Source: Trichosporon coremiiforme (lineage: Eukaryota > Basidiomycota > Tremellomycetes > Trichosporonales > Trichosporonaceae). Taken from it: a DNA stretch of 64,000 nt. The stretch covers positions 1,362,570 to 1,426,569 of the forward strand of contig BCJJ01000001.1 in NCBI GenBank assembly GCA_039545355.1. Reading direction: 5' to 3'. How positions within the stretch are numbered: the first letter of the stretch is position 1; each line of letters opens with the position of its first letter. Made by a program: the position numbers and the translations under genes. The notes under the pieces were generated by a model. That model was given only the letters and a program-made list of their open reading frames with translations, searched no databases and had not been told where the DNA came from. Positions 43,669 through 54,775 of this stretch are shown here, in pieces.

Positions 43669-45678
43669 GGTGCGACCTTGAAACGAGCAATCGAACGAGC
43701 GAGGCAGAGCGTGCAGGTGAGCGAAGCGGTCAAGCGAGTAAAAAGATCAGGGGAAGTGGTCAGAAATCAAACGCGTTCATGCGGGTGAACATTGCAACAG
43801 ACGCGGACGCGACGCAAGGGCCGTCATGTTCGGGACGCGTCACGGTGGTTCTGGCGGTCCTTGCGTTGCTGCCGCCTGTGAAGGCCATGGAGGGAAGGCA
43901 AACATGAGGCGGCGTCGGCACGGGCCTGCTTACTGCAAGCCATCCTTGCCTTCTGGGAGTGCATGGAGAGTCAAGTCTGCTGTCAACCAGCCTTGCCAGC
44001 TGAGCAAAGCTTGAGGGTTTGAGGTGGTGTTGCGTGGTGGAAAGATCAGAGCTCGGTGGACAGGAGGGCCTGTTGTAACGGTGTCTTTAGTTGGACAGTC
44101 CCTGCGAGTTGTTACCGACGGTCCGGAAGAACAGCCTGCGATTGGGACAATGGTTGGTGTCAAGGGGGGGCATAGCTACACAGGCTCTCTGAAAAGGTCG
44201 CCGAATGCTGAAGATGAAGACAGCGGTAGACGGTGGTAGAGCGTGTGATGCAGCAATCTCTCAGCTGTAAGACGAGCTTATCACTCTGTTCTTGGCCGAT
44301 CGGGCCGTGCCTCGCGGCAAGCTCGGCATCAACTCGGATCCTTGTCCTCTCATTCGTCCTCCCCTCCCCCTCCGTCCTCCAACTCTGGCTGTCTCAACTA
44401 GAGATCAGTGACGTCGGCATACGTGCGTGCCTCCCTACTCTACTCTCTTCTCTCCCTCCTCTGTCGGCGAGAGGAGTGCACACGACCAAGTCGCCTGATG
44501 CAGAAGTTTTAGGACGCCGAAACAGGGCGCATTTCACATTTCCAAAGAAAGTCGATGCCAAGTCAATGAAGTCATTCCCGGACTGCAGATGACGATGATC
44601 CCGTGTCCTCCGAGTGCGCCAGGGCGCGTATTTGTATTTCTGTTCTGCAGAACAGCAGAACGCTCACATGAGACCACTTGGGCTTAGAGCACGCAACGAA
44701 CGGGCTTTGGGCGCCTATTCTCCCACCCTGCTCTTCGCTCCATACGTGATCAGATGGGTGCGAAGGTGACGACGTCTGCGGCACTCTGGTGCGAAGAGTG
44801 GAGGAGTGAAGGGGTGAAGGTGAATCAGGACAGAAGTAGAAGCAACATGTCTCAGCCCCCCTGGGCCCCCTCATCTTCTGGAATTCTACGAACAATGGGC
44901 GCGACTCGACGCTCGGATCACCTCGCACTAGCTAGCCTTGTCTGGCCAGCCAGGAGTACTAGGAGTAGGAGACAGCGTTGTACATAGTGAGGTTGTACCC
45001 AGTTACCCAAGCGGCCCAAGCGGTGAGCGGTGATCGCGGTGACGAGACGAGACGTGACAGAGATGTGACAACCGATGTACACGTTGCACTGGCTTGGACA
45101 TCCTGCCTGCGCCTCTTTCGCCCTTCAGTGACAACCCTTACGCTCTGATGCGGATGCAGGAGCATGCAGGAGCAACTTCTCACCGCACATAATGTTACCA
45201 AACGAGAATGAATGCGTGGAGCTCTCAAGGCGAGCTCTTCAGGCGTGCGAAGTGCATTGTGTAACTGCCAAAAGCACACGCGAGCAGGGTGAAAGCGATC
45301 TCTTTCATCTTCCGTGGGTCAATCAATCTGTTCGCGGCTTTCGCGGCCCAGGGCCAGGCTCGCGCCTCCGTTGCCTCCGGTGCCCGACTCGTACGCGTTT
45401 GATGAATAGCGAGCGTCATGGTGGATATCACTCAGAGCATTCCGGCCCTTTACGTTGAGCCTCTTGCCCTGCTGCCCTGCACCTGTACGTCGCTTCGCTC
45501 CCGGATCCCAGACAGCATTCTGTGCCCGCCGCGCCGCGGGCAGAAGGGCCCATGCGCCTAATTCACTCTTCCTTCACGAGATTTCCAACACAGCATTCCA
45601 ACCTACTAACAGTAACACGCGACACGCCCTCTTCCACACCACGCCGGCTCGCACCCACGCCAACCGGTGGGGACCAGG
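43669..45678. other. 2-kb region without a supported gene
   Basis: No exon is supported on either strand. The last 100 bases lead into the TATA box of the next gene. Small CT-rich blocks (around 44351-44390 and 44441-44465) are the only compositional features I note. Confidence 0.35.
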
Positions 45679-45685
45679 TATATAA
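45679..45685 (+). promoter_or_regulatory. TATA box of the 45727 gene
   Basis: TATATAA lies 42 bases before the ATG at 45727, with a CTTCTTCTCCTCTCC leader in between. It fits a short 5' untranslated region. Confidence 0.6.
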
Positions 45686-45726
45686 CAGGGAGCAGGAAAC
45701 CACTCGGTCTTCTTCTCCTCTCCACC

Positions 45727-46444
45727 ATGCACAAACTTGAAACGCACCCATTTGAGAACAAAGCACTCACCATGATCACTAGCCTGACCCCCTCGACTGT
45801 TCCGACGCCCGGCAACGAGGTCACGTCGTCCGAAGGTGTGCGTTTCGTCGTCGACGTCAAGCTCGAATCGTGAGTTACTTTGGGCCTGTGTTCGTGGCTT
45901 TCCTCCACCTTTAGACACACGTTGTTTCCTTGTCACTTCTGTCGGCGTCCAGGTGCGCCTTCACTAGCCAGCAGCATCGCATCCCACCTGTTTCCTCACC
46001 CCTCCAGCTCAACTGCGGGCTCTCTGGAGCTAACCACCCAGCCCGATCCCCAGTGGGACTGAAGATGCGGACTCCCTCTCCTCCTTCCTCTCCTACCTGT
46101 CAACGGGCGAACTCTCCTCCCCTCTTCCTGGCACATTCGCCCTGCTCTCAAAGTACGCGCCTTCGCACCTGCGCGCAGCCCATGGAGCCTTGACCGCAGC
46201 CCTGATCGACGGCAGCGTCTGCCCCTTGCAAGCCTTTGTCGTGGGTGCGCGTGCTCATGACCTGCAACTCTGCCGACTCGCGATTGTCCATGGCGAGAAT
46301 CGGACTCAGGACGAAATGGACTGGAGCGCTTGGGAGGGGGTTGAACCCAGGTATAAGCGTGCGCTGGAGGAGGCGTGGAGTCAGGGAGGTAGCGCGATTG
46401 AGAGGGGGAACCGGTTTGTCGAGATTGTGTCGCTCCAGGATTGA
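45727..46444 (+). CDS. Hypothetical cytosolic protein
   Basis: Two exons, 45727-45869 and 46042-46444 (181 aa); the intron ends at a CTAACCACCCAG acceptor that removes an in-frame TAA and keeps phase. I do not recognise the family. The N-terminal 48 residues are Thr/Pro-rich, ending in a strand (GVRFVVDVKLES). The second exon is largely helical by composition: LSSFLSYLSTGEL, LLSKYAPSHLRAAHGALTAALIDG, then QAFVVGARAHDLQLCRLAIVHGE and a final amphipathic helix (ALEEAWSQGGSAIERGNRFVEIV). No signal peptide or membrane segment is visible. The TATA box, splice consensus and unbiased composition support a real gene; a function cannot be given. Confidence 0.65.
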
Positions 46445-47388
46445 ACGAGCAGCCTGTCAGGGCTGCGAGCAGTGCGACCCTCGGACACACCGGGGGGGCC
46501 TACACGCAAGCACGCCACGCGCGACCGAAACGACAAGTCGACAAGTGGACCCCGACATGACACCGAGAAGGAGCGACTTGTAGGAGTGAGAGATTAGGAC
46601 CTTTTGTGATCATAGCCATTCAGATATAAAGATAAGATAGACATGTCCGCGTCCGCTTTGAGCACGCGACGACACGACAAAACGAAGTGCTGCATCTGCG
46701 CATCATAGCTGTTATGTACTTGTATAACGATGAGGTCAGCGTTAGCTTTTGCAGAGCTGCGTGACGATCTTGGGCCACGGTCGCGGCGGTGCTTGTGCCG
46801 GGCGTGCCGGTGTTGGTGGTGGGTGCACCTGCACCGCTCTGCATTTGCATTCCTGGACTGTGTGACAGGATAACGGTAGTGACAGCCTCGGTCCGACGTG
46901 GACTCATTTCAGAGCGGTCTAGACAAGTGGAGCAAGGCCACATGATGCTTCGGAGTCAACTTGATCCCTCCGACTCCTCAGCGTGCACCGTGCACTGGAA
47001 TGCCGAGCGACCGAGGGTTGTAGGGCCGTAGGGCCGTTACTGCGCAACGCTGCCTGGTGGGAGCAGGTACATGCAGCAGATGACAATAACAATAGGCAAA
47101 CGGTCTGGGCGCGTGTGCACGCTCCCCTTGTAACCTGGCTGCAATCCGAGCAATCCGACTCTGTTCGGAGGACCCAACCAGCCATCTTAAATAGCCAGTG
47201 CGGTGGCAGCGCCCTTGCTCTCTACCATCCAGCCCCTGTACCCTGGCGACTCGACTAGCGTCTCTTGCCGCTGGCCTGTGGTGGCCCTCCAAATTCCATC
47301 CCCAGCCTCAATCTCTCCACTACACCTCTCCACTCTCCATTACCACTCTCGAGCACACGAAACGAGTTAATCCAAGCAGCGGAGCAAG
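46445..47388. other. Intergenic region before the M50B-like gene
   Basis: No supported gene. TTAAATAG near 47187 is a possible TATA-like element about 200 bases before the start at 47389, and the last 100 bases are C/T-rich. Confidence 0.35.
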
Positions 47389-49117
47389 ATGGCCCCGATC
47401 CCCGACGAGAAGGATGTCATGACCCTCGCGGTCACATGGGAGGACGCCAGAAACAAGCTCACCCCGAACCATACCCAAGTGTAGGTGGAGGTCTTTGTTT
47501 ACACTTTTCTTGACCGAGTCAGGGTCACGCTCAGCGTTGCTGCCGTTTATGCGCTGGTTATTCTTATCTGTGAGTAATGCGACGCCGGTAGGTGTTGCCA
47601 CTGCATACCTTCTCAAATGCATATTCCCTCAGGTCTATCATCCGCACTCTGCTGTTCAGCTACCTGATAGCGGATCGAGGAAGAGAGATGAAGGCGAAGC
47701 GACGGAAGGTGGAAGTTGGAAACATGGAGATCAATGTCCGATGAGTCGCTGACAGATCGCAGTAGTACGCAGCACCCGGTTCATGCAAATCCCACTGACA
47801 CAGCGCAGTGGTTTGGCGACTACCAGCATGAATGAACTGACCACAGGCATAGTGAGTCCACCAGCAAGGAGAGAACTAACGACCAGTGCCATTGCTCAAG
47901 GAGCTGCTGTATCCCTTCAAGTTGCTGGTGAGTGCTAGCGAGCGGAGCGAGCGCTCTTCCCTCGGCCGTCGTCGAGTCTCCACGATCGTTCTTCAATGTG
48001 ATCTCCTCTCCATTGGTCTCCATTTCACGCGGTCGATTGTGTTATTTGGATACGGCCCAGGAGAACGAACGTGCTGAACAAAGAGCGGAAGAGCGGCAGA
48101 ACGACCGTTACTCGCGGAATGCTCCAGCTTAGCCCTGGGAAACGGCCCCGCTCCTCTCGTTCTCCCTCCAGAGCTCGCTGCTCCCCTCGCTGCTCTCGGG
48201 TCGCTAACATCAGACTGTAGGAATGCACGAGATGTGCCACGCCCTCGCCGGCGTGCTCACATGTGCCAAGATCGAGAGCATCCAGCTCGATCCCGACGAA
48301 GGCGGCGCAACACGCATGCGCGGCGGCATCCCCCTCATCACCCTCCCGGCGGGATATCTGGGGAGCTCGGCCATTGGCGCGGCGCTGATTACTTGTGTAA
48401 GTGGAGGTCACAGAACAGCCGCAGGCCGTAAGGCGCAAGGTGGAACAGTCTGAGGCGGAGAAACCGACAGTGTGATGACACCTAGGTCTCACCCGACCTC
48501 ACCCTGCAGCCAAGAGGTTGCAGCTCACTCATGCTCACGCTCACTCGCTGACATACAGGGCTTCGACACGCGCGCGTCCCGAGTCGCGTGCCTCGTGCTC
48601 GCCGTCTTCTTCATGCTGACGCTCGTGTGGGCGCGCAAGTCGATGATTGCCTGGGTCACCATCCTCTTCACGGCGGGCCTCATCGTGCTCTGTTGGCTCG
48701 TCGGGAGCTCGGTCGCGCTGAGGTTTTTGGTGCTATTCATTGGTGTCATGAGCTGTCTTTACAGTGTTGTAAGTATACTCAAGATCTTCCCTACCTTCCA
48801 GCCTGGAAGGGAGAAGGTCAGGTGGAGCAACAACCTTGCTCAATTCGCTCCGCTCGCCTCGCTGACTCGCGCAGTGGGACGTCATCGACGACACGTTGAA
48901 GCGCAAAGTGAACGGTTCTGACGCGACCGAGTTCGCGAAAGTCGTGCACTTCGGCTCGTCTCGCATGTGGGGCTTCTTCTGGCTGATCATCTCGTGCGGC
49001 TTCTTCGTCGCCGGCATCATCTGCGGCATCCTTTTCTTCAAGGACGACTTTGCGACCCAGCGCGAAAAGGCAGCGACCTTCCTTGGCGGGACGCCTGGGA
49101 GTCACCACTGGACTTAG
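47389..49117 (+). CDS. Peptidase M50B-like multipass membrane protein
   Basis: Exons 47389-47480, 47523-47569, 47887-47927, 48214-48396, 48559-48768 and 48875-49117 (271 aa). The family landmarks are MHEMCHALAG (HExxH-type zinc motif in a membrane setting), LDPDEGGATRMRGG and the glycine-rich GYLGSSAIGAALITCGFDT, followed by LVLAVFFMLTLVWA and several more hydrophobic helices; RKVNGSDATEFAKV is a conserved cytosolic loop. Site-2-type proteases of clan M50 cut inside membranes. Members of this fungal/plant subgroup lack a known substrate. The splice joining exons 2 and 3 is in phase, but relatives, as I recall them, have two extra residues there (about IxWHxP), so a micro-exon in the 316-nt intron may be missed. 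The remaining boundaries are firm. Confidence 0.85.
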
Positions 49118-49317
49118 GCGCGCGAAGAACGAGCGCGCTCCCTCCTGCCGATAGAGGTTGAGCGCGTACGACAGCGACGACCAGACAATGAGACATTGGC
49201 TTTTGGCGGGCCCCCACCTTCGGAGGCCCGAGTTTACCCCATTTGTTTTCTGTACATTCTAACCACTTTTCGTTCTAAGCTATGATCCCTATATTCGATA
49301 CATCCCAAGGGTGCTTC

Positions 49318-49700
49318 TTACATACCCAGCATGGGCAAGACGACCTGCTGGGCATAGTTTCCCACGATGCCAAGCCACACGAGTGTACCGGCCACGAAGC
49401 CGTTGGCCTTGAACTTGGCCCAACAGTCGGCACGGGAGTCCAGGTTGACGGTGATGACCTGCCACGCAAGGTGGGCCGCAGTTCCCAAGCAGGAGACGGC
49501 GTAGTAGATTGGCCTGGCCCCCTGGCCCCATTGCGTGTCCGGCTATGGCGAGACAGGAAATGAACCCGGCATACAAGCTGCCAACGATCAGCTTCGTCTT
49601 ATCGCCCCCTGCGAGGGCAGTGGAGTTGACGCCGGCCAGCATGTCGTCCGTCTTGTCCTGGGCGTTAGCTCATATCACATTCCGAAGCTTGGCCCTGTCC
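49318..49700 (-). pseudogene. Relic of a UbiA-family (COQ2-like) prenyltransferase
   Basis: The minus strand encodes the C-terminal third of a UbiA prenyltransferase: AQDKTDDMLAGVNSTAL has the second Asp-rich motif (DKxDD) typical of COQ2-like enzymes. It is followed by a hydrophobic helix (LYAGFISCLAIAGHAMG), then, after a +1 shift in a G-run (near 49522), IYYAVSCLGTAAHLAWQ, DSRADCWAKF and a last helix ending MLGM with TAA at 49318. Upstream, an in-frame TGA occurs a few codons before the DKTDD motif, and the first Asp motif and N-terminal helices are absent; the LSM2 gene starts its 3' end at 49844. So it is truncated and broken. A working COQ2 must lie elsewhere if this lineage makes ubiquinone. 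Confidence 0.7.
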
Positions 49701-49843
49701 TTAGCTTAAGTCGAGCTTTCGCTAGGGGCGTATGGAGAGCGATGGAGAGGGATGTCAATGGGCAGCGGCCGGCGCCGTCGGCGCTGTCCTCGACGGAGCC
49801 CGGTATATAAGTATACATGCAGTCTACAAACTCCTCTGCCAGT

Positions 49844-50590
49844 CTACTTGCGCGCGTCCTTGTGTTCTGCTGTCAGCTCAAGCCCGCCTGGAGGAAGCTT
49901 ACCGCGTCTCGTCGCGTCCTCGAGCAGGGTCGTGTCAACGGTACGCGCCGGCATGCGGACATAGCGCACGACGGATCCACGGATGAACACGTTCTTGACG
50001 GCGAGCTGCATGTTAGCTTTGCAAGCTCACGGCTAGCTGGAGCTCGAGCTTACCATGTGCGGATACTTCTCCGGGTCCTCGACGCGGATGCCGTCTAGCC
50101 GGATGTTGAGGAACCTGGTGTCAGCTAGAACTACCGTACGGGTAGTTGCACCCGAAGACGGCAACCTTTCTGCGCCCATGGAGGACGGCTGAGTTTCAGA
50201 CTCACTGGTCGACAGACTTCAGAGTGCCGGTGATGCACAGGTCGTTCTTGAGCTCGACCGTGATCACCTGGTCGGTGAGCGTTTTGAAGAACCTGGTGTT
50301 AGCGGCTACGTGGGCATTCGAGCAGCCGTGTGAAGCTGGGGTATCTTCGCGGGTAGGAGTAGCCCTTCTGTGGTGCATGCACGCAGTGGCCTTCGTGGCT
50401 CATGGCCGATCGCGGAGCAAGAAGGACCACATGGTTGAATACAAGACAGCAATGTCCACTGAGCAGATCGTGGCAGCTGTGCCTTGTTCTTCCGCGGAAC
50501 AAGGTCCCAATCCACCACATCGGCGCAACTCACGAGAAGATAAGCTGTCTGTTAGCTACATTCGTGTCTCCGATCAGCTGCACTCACCAT
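49844..50590 (-). CDS. LSM2: U6 snRNA-associated Sm-like protein LSm2
   Basis: Six exons: 50590-50588 (ATG only), 50544-50534 (11 nt), 50292-50206, 50114-50054, 50005-49903 and 49866-49844, giving 95 aa, exactly the usual LSm2 length. The protein reads LIFSFFKTL..., then VELKNDLCITGTLKSVDQFLN (Sm1 fold), KYPHM, VKNVFIRGSVVRYV (Sm2) and a C-terminal TVDTTLLEDATRR, all diagnostic of LSm2. LSm2 is part of the LSm1-7 ring (mRNA decapping) and the LSm2-8 ring (U6 snRNP). All phases agree. Introns are 43, 241, 91, 48 and 36 nt. It diverges from SEN34 across 188 bp, so two RNA-processing genes may share a promoter. Very sure. Confidence 0.95.
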
Positions 50591-50778
50591 GTCGACTTGG
50601 ATGGCAACAACACCTCGTGATCGAGCTCACTCGAGGTGTCCGACAAGTGACGATTGTTGACCCTGTATCAGGTAATGACGTGTGGCTCCTGACCTCCACC
50701 GTCCGGCGCAGAAGTTGAGTCCACCCAAGTCCACCCATAACCACCCTCTACCGTTGCAACCACCACAACGCAGACACC
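50591..50778. promoter_or_regulatory. Bidirectional promoter of LSM2 and SEN34
   Basis: Only 188 bp separate the start codons of two divergent RNA-processing genes. ACCCAAGTCCACCCATAACCACCC is a pyrimidine/A-rich leader on the SEN34 side. No TATA box is clear, as expected for constitutive genes. Confidence 0.6.
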
Positions 50779-51870
50779 ATGGCCAGCGCCGAAGCAGGGC
50801 CAAGCAGCATCCCGCTGTACGTGATCAACGGCGTTGCGACGGTATGGGACGCACAGAGTAAGCTTTCGATGTCGACGAAGCTGACATTCAGCGGCGGCGA
50901 CCCTGCACTGCGCACACGACATCAGCGGCATGCGTGCCGGCACGCTGCCGGGCGTCGTGCAGCAGAACGCCTTCCTCGGTCTTCCCCTTACGCTCATGCC
51001 AGAGGAGACGACGCATCTGGTTGAGAGTGGTGAGTCCTCCCTTCACCACCGCCCTCACTCTTGCTACCTTCGAAGTGCATGTAGCTGACCCCAGGCGTCG
51101 CGCATCTCGTCCACGTCCCGAGCAAGCTCACTCCTCCCTCTGCCGAGATCGTAGCCGAGCGCACAGCTCAGCGTATAGCTCGCTCGCGCGCAACGGCAAT
51201 GCACGTGCGGCACGAGGAGGCCAAGACCGCCGCGGCAGCAAAGGCGAAGTACAACAAGGTCGACGCCGTTGCGACCGCGAAGCGCGAGGAGAGGGCGCGG
51301 AAGAAGGCGCTGAAGGCTCGTGACGCGGCTATTGCTGCTGGCGACGACGCTGCCGCCGCTGAGGAGGCGTATCAGGCTGCTTTGGCTGCTATCGGTGCCC
51401 CCGCAGCGGCACCGAGTCAGGAACTCGAGGTCGATGACGCGGTCCCGACCGCCGCGAACAGTAACTTCTTCACTGTCGTTCCGGCCGCGCCCGTCGTGCC
51501 CGTCCCGATGGAGAAGAGCACGAGTGTCCCCGCGCCCTGTTTCCCCTTCCCCACTACGCTGAGGGATACAGCCATCGCATCCGTGTTCCGCAAGCTGCAC
51601 AGTAATGGTCTGCGTATGGGCTTGGGACCCAGGTTCGGAGGAGAGTACCTCGTCTATCCTGGCGACTTCCTCCGGTACCACGCGCACTTCACGAGCCAGG
51701 TTGTGAAGAACAACGAGCCGATTCGGCCCGCCGAACTGATTGCTTGGGGACGCCTGGGAACGGGCACCAAAAAGGCGAGCCTCATCTGCTGCTGGAACAC
51801 GGACGAGAAGGAGGATGCTGGCCCCGAGGACACCGAGTTCTACTCCCTCGAGTGGGCCAACTTTGGATAG
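50779..51870 (+). CDS. SEN34: tRNA-splicing endonuclease subunit Sen34
   Basis: Three exons: 50779-50857, 50892-51029 and 51095-51870 (330 aa); intron 1 is only 34 nt. Sen34 is a catalytic subunit of the tetrameric enzyme that cuts the 3' splice site of pre-tRNAs. The N-terminal domain has LYVINGVATVWDAQ, GTLPGVVQQNAFLGLPLTLM (the typical Sen34 block) and a charged Ala/Lys/Glu-rich coiled linker (about 130-190). The C-terminal nuclease domain holds the active-site region: LRMGLGPRFGGEYLVYPGDFLRYH with the catalytic Tyr and His, and KKASLICCW with the Lys. The intron-containing tRNA-Val at 26765 is a natural substrate type. Very sure of the family. Confidence 0.93.
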
Positions 51871-52131
51871 GTCTGTACAAGTATCTCGTGTATGATTAGA
51901 GCGGTCACAGTTGGTTGAGAGTTAGCTGCAAGTGGAGTCCGAAATAGTACAACATTCATGCTTGGTATACGAATGACTCATCTATGTGGCCGGATGGCCG
52001 AATGCTGGACCGAAGAGATGTCGGTGTGCGCAGCGTGAGATCTCGCGTGTGCTTGCGGGGATCGGAATCGAGATGAGAGTCGAGGTATGAGATAGCCGTT
52101 GAGATCGATATGAGTAATGGGTGACGGGGGT

Positions 52132-52608
52132 TTACGCCTCCTCCTCGTTGTCGGGTTCGTCCTCGTCGTCCTCCGGCACGTCGCCGTACTCGACGTCTCC
52201 GCGGTCGTCCATAGTCTCATCTCCAGGGAAGCCACCAACGCCGAGACCTCCCTCGCCCTCCTCGTCGGAGACCTCAGCCTCGGCCTCAGCCTCAATCTCA
52301 GCATCGAGCATCTTGCTCGCCTCAGCAGCCGCCTCCTCCTCGGCACGGCGCTTCGCCTCCCTCTTCTCGGCACGCGCCTTGTTGCGCGCCTCGATGCGCT
52401 CTGCCTCCCTCCTCTCGCCTTCTGAGGGAGCGATCGCGCCGACCTCAACTCCGAGCGCGTCCGTCAGACGCTCCAGCTGCGTTCGTGCCGGCGAGGGCGC
52501 CAGACCGGCCAGGAAGTGGGACAGCTGCGTGTACGTCTGCTTCGGAGTGATGGTCGTCGAGCGCCCGACCTGCTCGATCAGGAGGGGAGAGTTGAGCTGC
52601 TTCTCCAT
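52132..52608 (-). CDS. Hypothetical acidic protein with charged coiled region
   Basis: Single exon, 158 aa. I do not recognise the family. The first 60 residues are ordered-looking (LLIEQVGRSTTITPKQTYTQ, LSHFLAGL, LERLTDALGV). Residues 63-100 are a highly charged helix (EAERIEARNKARAEKREAKR), and the last 45 residues are strongly acidic (DEEGEGG, PEDDEDEPDNEEE). No signal peptide or membrane segment. It lies head-to-head with CDK1, about 690 bp apart. The mixture of an ordered N-terminus and an acidic tail fits a small nuclear or ribosome-related factor, but no function can be assigned. Confidence 0.7.
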   Translation of the reverse strand: MEKQLNSPLLIEQVGRSTTITPKQTYTQLSHFLAGLAPSPARTQLERLTDALGVEVGAIAPSEGERREAERIEARNKARAEKREAKRRAEEEAAAEASKMLDAEIEAEAEAEVSDEEGEGGLGVGGFPGDETMDDRGDVEYGDVPEDDEDEPDNEEEA

Positions 52609-53300
52609 TGTCGCTTGGGTTCGTCTTTCGTGTTCGGGTGGTGGTACAGAAAGCGACTGAGGTCGGTGTTGTTGTTGTTGGCTACCGCAAGGACGAAATT
52701 TTGGAACCGTTAAGCAGCGAGCTCATGAAGTCATCTGGTGTGCAGGATGGACGCCGAAATCTTTGGTGGAGGCGGCGGAAGCAGATGCACGTGATACGCA
52801 CGCGCTTACGCGGGCTGCACGAATAGTGGGCCTTGTATTGACTGTCTTTGAACGGCAGCAAACGCGACGCGAGGGCTTGTATTGCGGCGCAGGCAGTGAG
52901 GGGGCGGACTCAGGCACGCAACAACAAACGCCCCGCCGCCTAGCACGCAGACGCTGCGTGCCAGAGTTGCCGTTACGCACGCAAACATCTGCTCGCTCCT
53001 GACCATCCTCTGTTCGCCAACTCCCACTTTTGCAACTCGACACGGCCCCCAACGGCCCCACTCGACGTCCTTCGACTTCCGACACTTCGACAACTGACGC
53101 CAGCTCTGTGCTCTTCGACCCTCGCTGTCTAACCACCCAGGCAGCGATTCGGAACACAACACAACAACCAAGAACACCGGCCTATTGGACCAATCAGCCT
53201 GTTTGCGACGAGGCGCACCCGGCTCTCACTCACCAAACACACACGCACACACCACCCACAGTAGAGGTCTCACACACGGCACACGCATACGACTCTAAGC
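52609..53300. promoter_or_regulatory. Divergent promoter region, acidic-protein gene / CDK1
   Basis: This 0.69-kb region contains both promoters. Just before CDK1 it is rich in ACACAC/ACCACCC tracts (53230-53290), typical of fungal 5' leaders. No exon is supported. Confidence 0.45.
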
Positions 53301-54482
53301 ATGTCGCTCGAGAACTACACCAAGCTCGAGAAAGTTGGAGAGGGTGAGCTGCGGAGGGTAGCAGAGAGCTGACAGGAATCAGGAACCTACGGTGTCGTCT
53401 ACAAAGCGCGCAACGTTCATGATGGCTCGATCGTCGCGCTCAAGAAGATCCGCCTCGAGGCCGAGGACGAGGGAGTGCCCTCGACGTCTATCCGCGAGAT
53501 ATCTATCCTGAAGGAGCTCAGCAAGGACGACAACATTGTCAAGTGAGTTTGGTCTGACATCACTGGTTCCTGTTTTCTATATCCCACACCCTCCTCTGCC
53601 TTCCCCTCCCCCCCTTTCTCCCTCGCAAGCGATGACGGCGCTAACAACCCCAGACTTTTCGACATTGTCCACTCGGACGCCAAGCTGTACCTGGTCTTTG
53701 AGTTCCTCGACCTCGACCTGAAGCGCTACATGGACTCGATCGGAGACAAGGGCGAGGGCCTCGGCCCGAACATGGTCAAGAAGTTCTGCTACCAGTTAAT
53801 CAAGGGCTTATACTACTGCCACGCCCACCGCGTCCTCCACCGTGACCTCAAGCCCCAGAACCTCCTCATCGACAAGGAAGGCAACCTCAAGATTGCCGAT
53901 TTCGGTCTTGCGCGTGCATTCGGTATCCCTCTCAGGACGTACACCCATGAGGTGAGTTACGCCTCCCCACGGTCGTCGAAGGCCGGAAGTGGCTGGCTTC
54001 TAGCTGCCTGCTGCGGGCCGTTAGTCGACTGCGAGGCGGAGGCAGGAGACTAGCGGCTGGGCGTAGGAAAAGCGGACTCGCTGACTCGTACTTAGGTCGT
54101 TACGCTCTGGTACCGCGCGCCGGAGGTTCTGCTTGGTTCGCGCCACTACTCTACAGCAGTGGACATGTGGAGTGTTGGCTGTATTTTCGCCGAGATGGCG
54201 ATGCGCCAGCCGCTGTTCCCGGGCGACTCGGAGATTGACGAGATCTTCCGCATCTTCCGCCTGCTCGGCACGCCCGACGACGAGACGTGGCCCGGCGTCT
54301 CGAGCCTTCCCGACTACAAGCCGAGCTTCCCCAAGTGGCACGGCGTTGACCTGAACAAGACGATCAAGGGGCTTGACGCGGACGGCGTCGACCTCCTCGC
54401 CCAGACGCTCATCTATGACCCGGCCCACCGTATCTCGGCCAAGCGCGCGCTCCAGCATCCTTACTTTGCTGCGACGGCTTAA
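53301..54482 (+). CDS. CDK1: Cyclin-dependent kinase 1 (Cdc2/Cdc28)
   Basis: Four exons: 53301-53343, 53383-53542, 53654-53951 and 54096-54482 (295 aa, the usual length). CDK1 with cyclins drives S-phase and mitosis entry. The Gly-rich loop GEGTYGVVY holds the inhibitory Thr/Tyr pair, VALKKIRLE the catalytic Lys, and [16 protein letters not shown] the cyclin-binding helix (PSTSIRE instead of PSTAIRE). [10 protein letters not shown] is the catalytic loop, DFGLARAF the activation start, and [14 protein letters not shown] carries the T-loop Thr. The CDK insert and the Suc1/Cks-binding [13 protein letters not shown] are present. The start is fixed by [15 protein letters not shown], as in other fungi. 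It converges with the AlkB-like gene. Very sure. Confidence 0.96.
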
Positions 54483-54775
54483 GCGGGAGCAGCGCTTCCG
54501 CAGCGGAGTAGTGAAGTAGCGGAGTAGCGGAGCAGTTAAAGAGTGGAAGGAGGAGAACGTACCGTCCCCAGAACACAGAACCAACCCATATAAACACCCA
54601 AACCGACAGGACTATCAACTGTATACCCCACCAACTCACCGGTCCTTGTAGAGCCCGGCCGCCCGGCCGCGTGGCGGCTCACCGAGCTCATCATTCTGTC
54701 TGCATTGAAATTTGCACGTGTGAGCTGGTGCATTTGCAGTACTACTGACACAGGGGGTACAACATATTGACTAAT

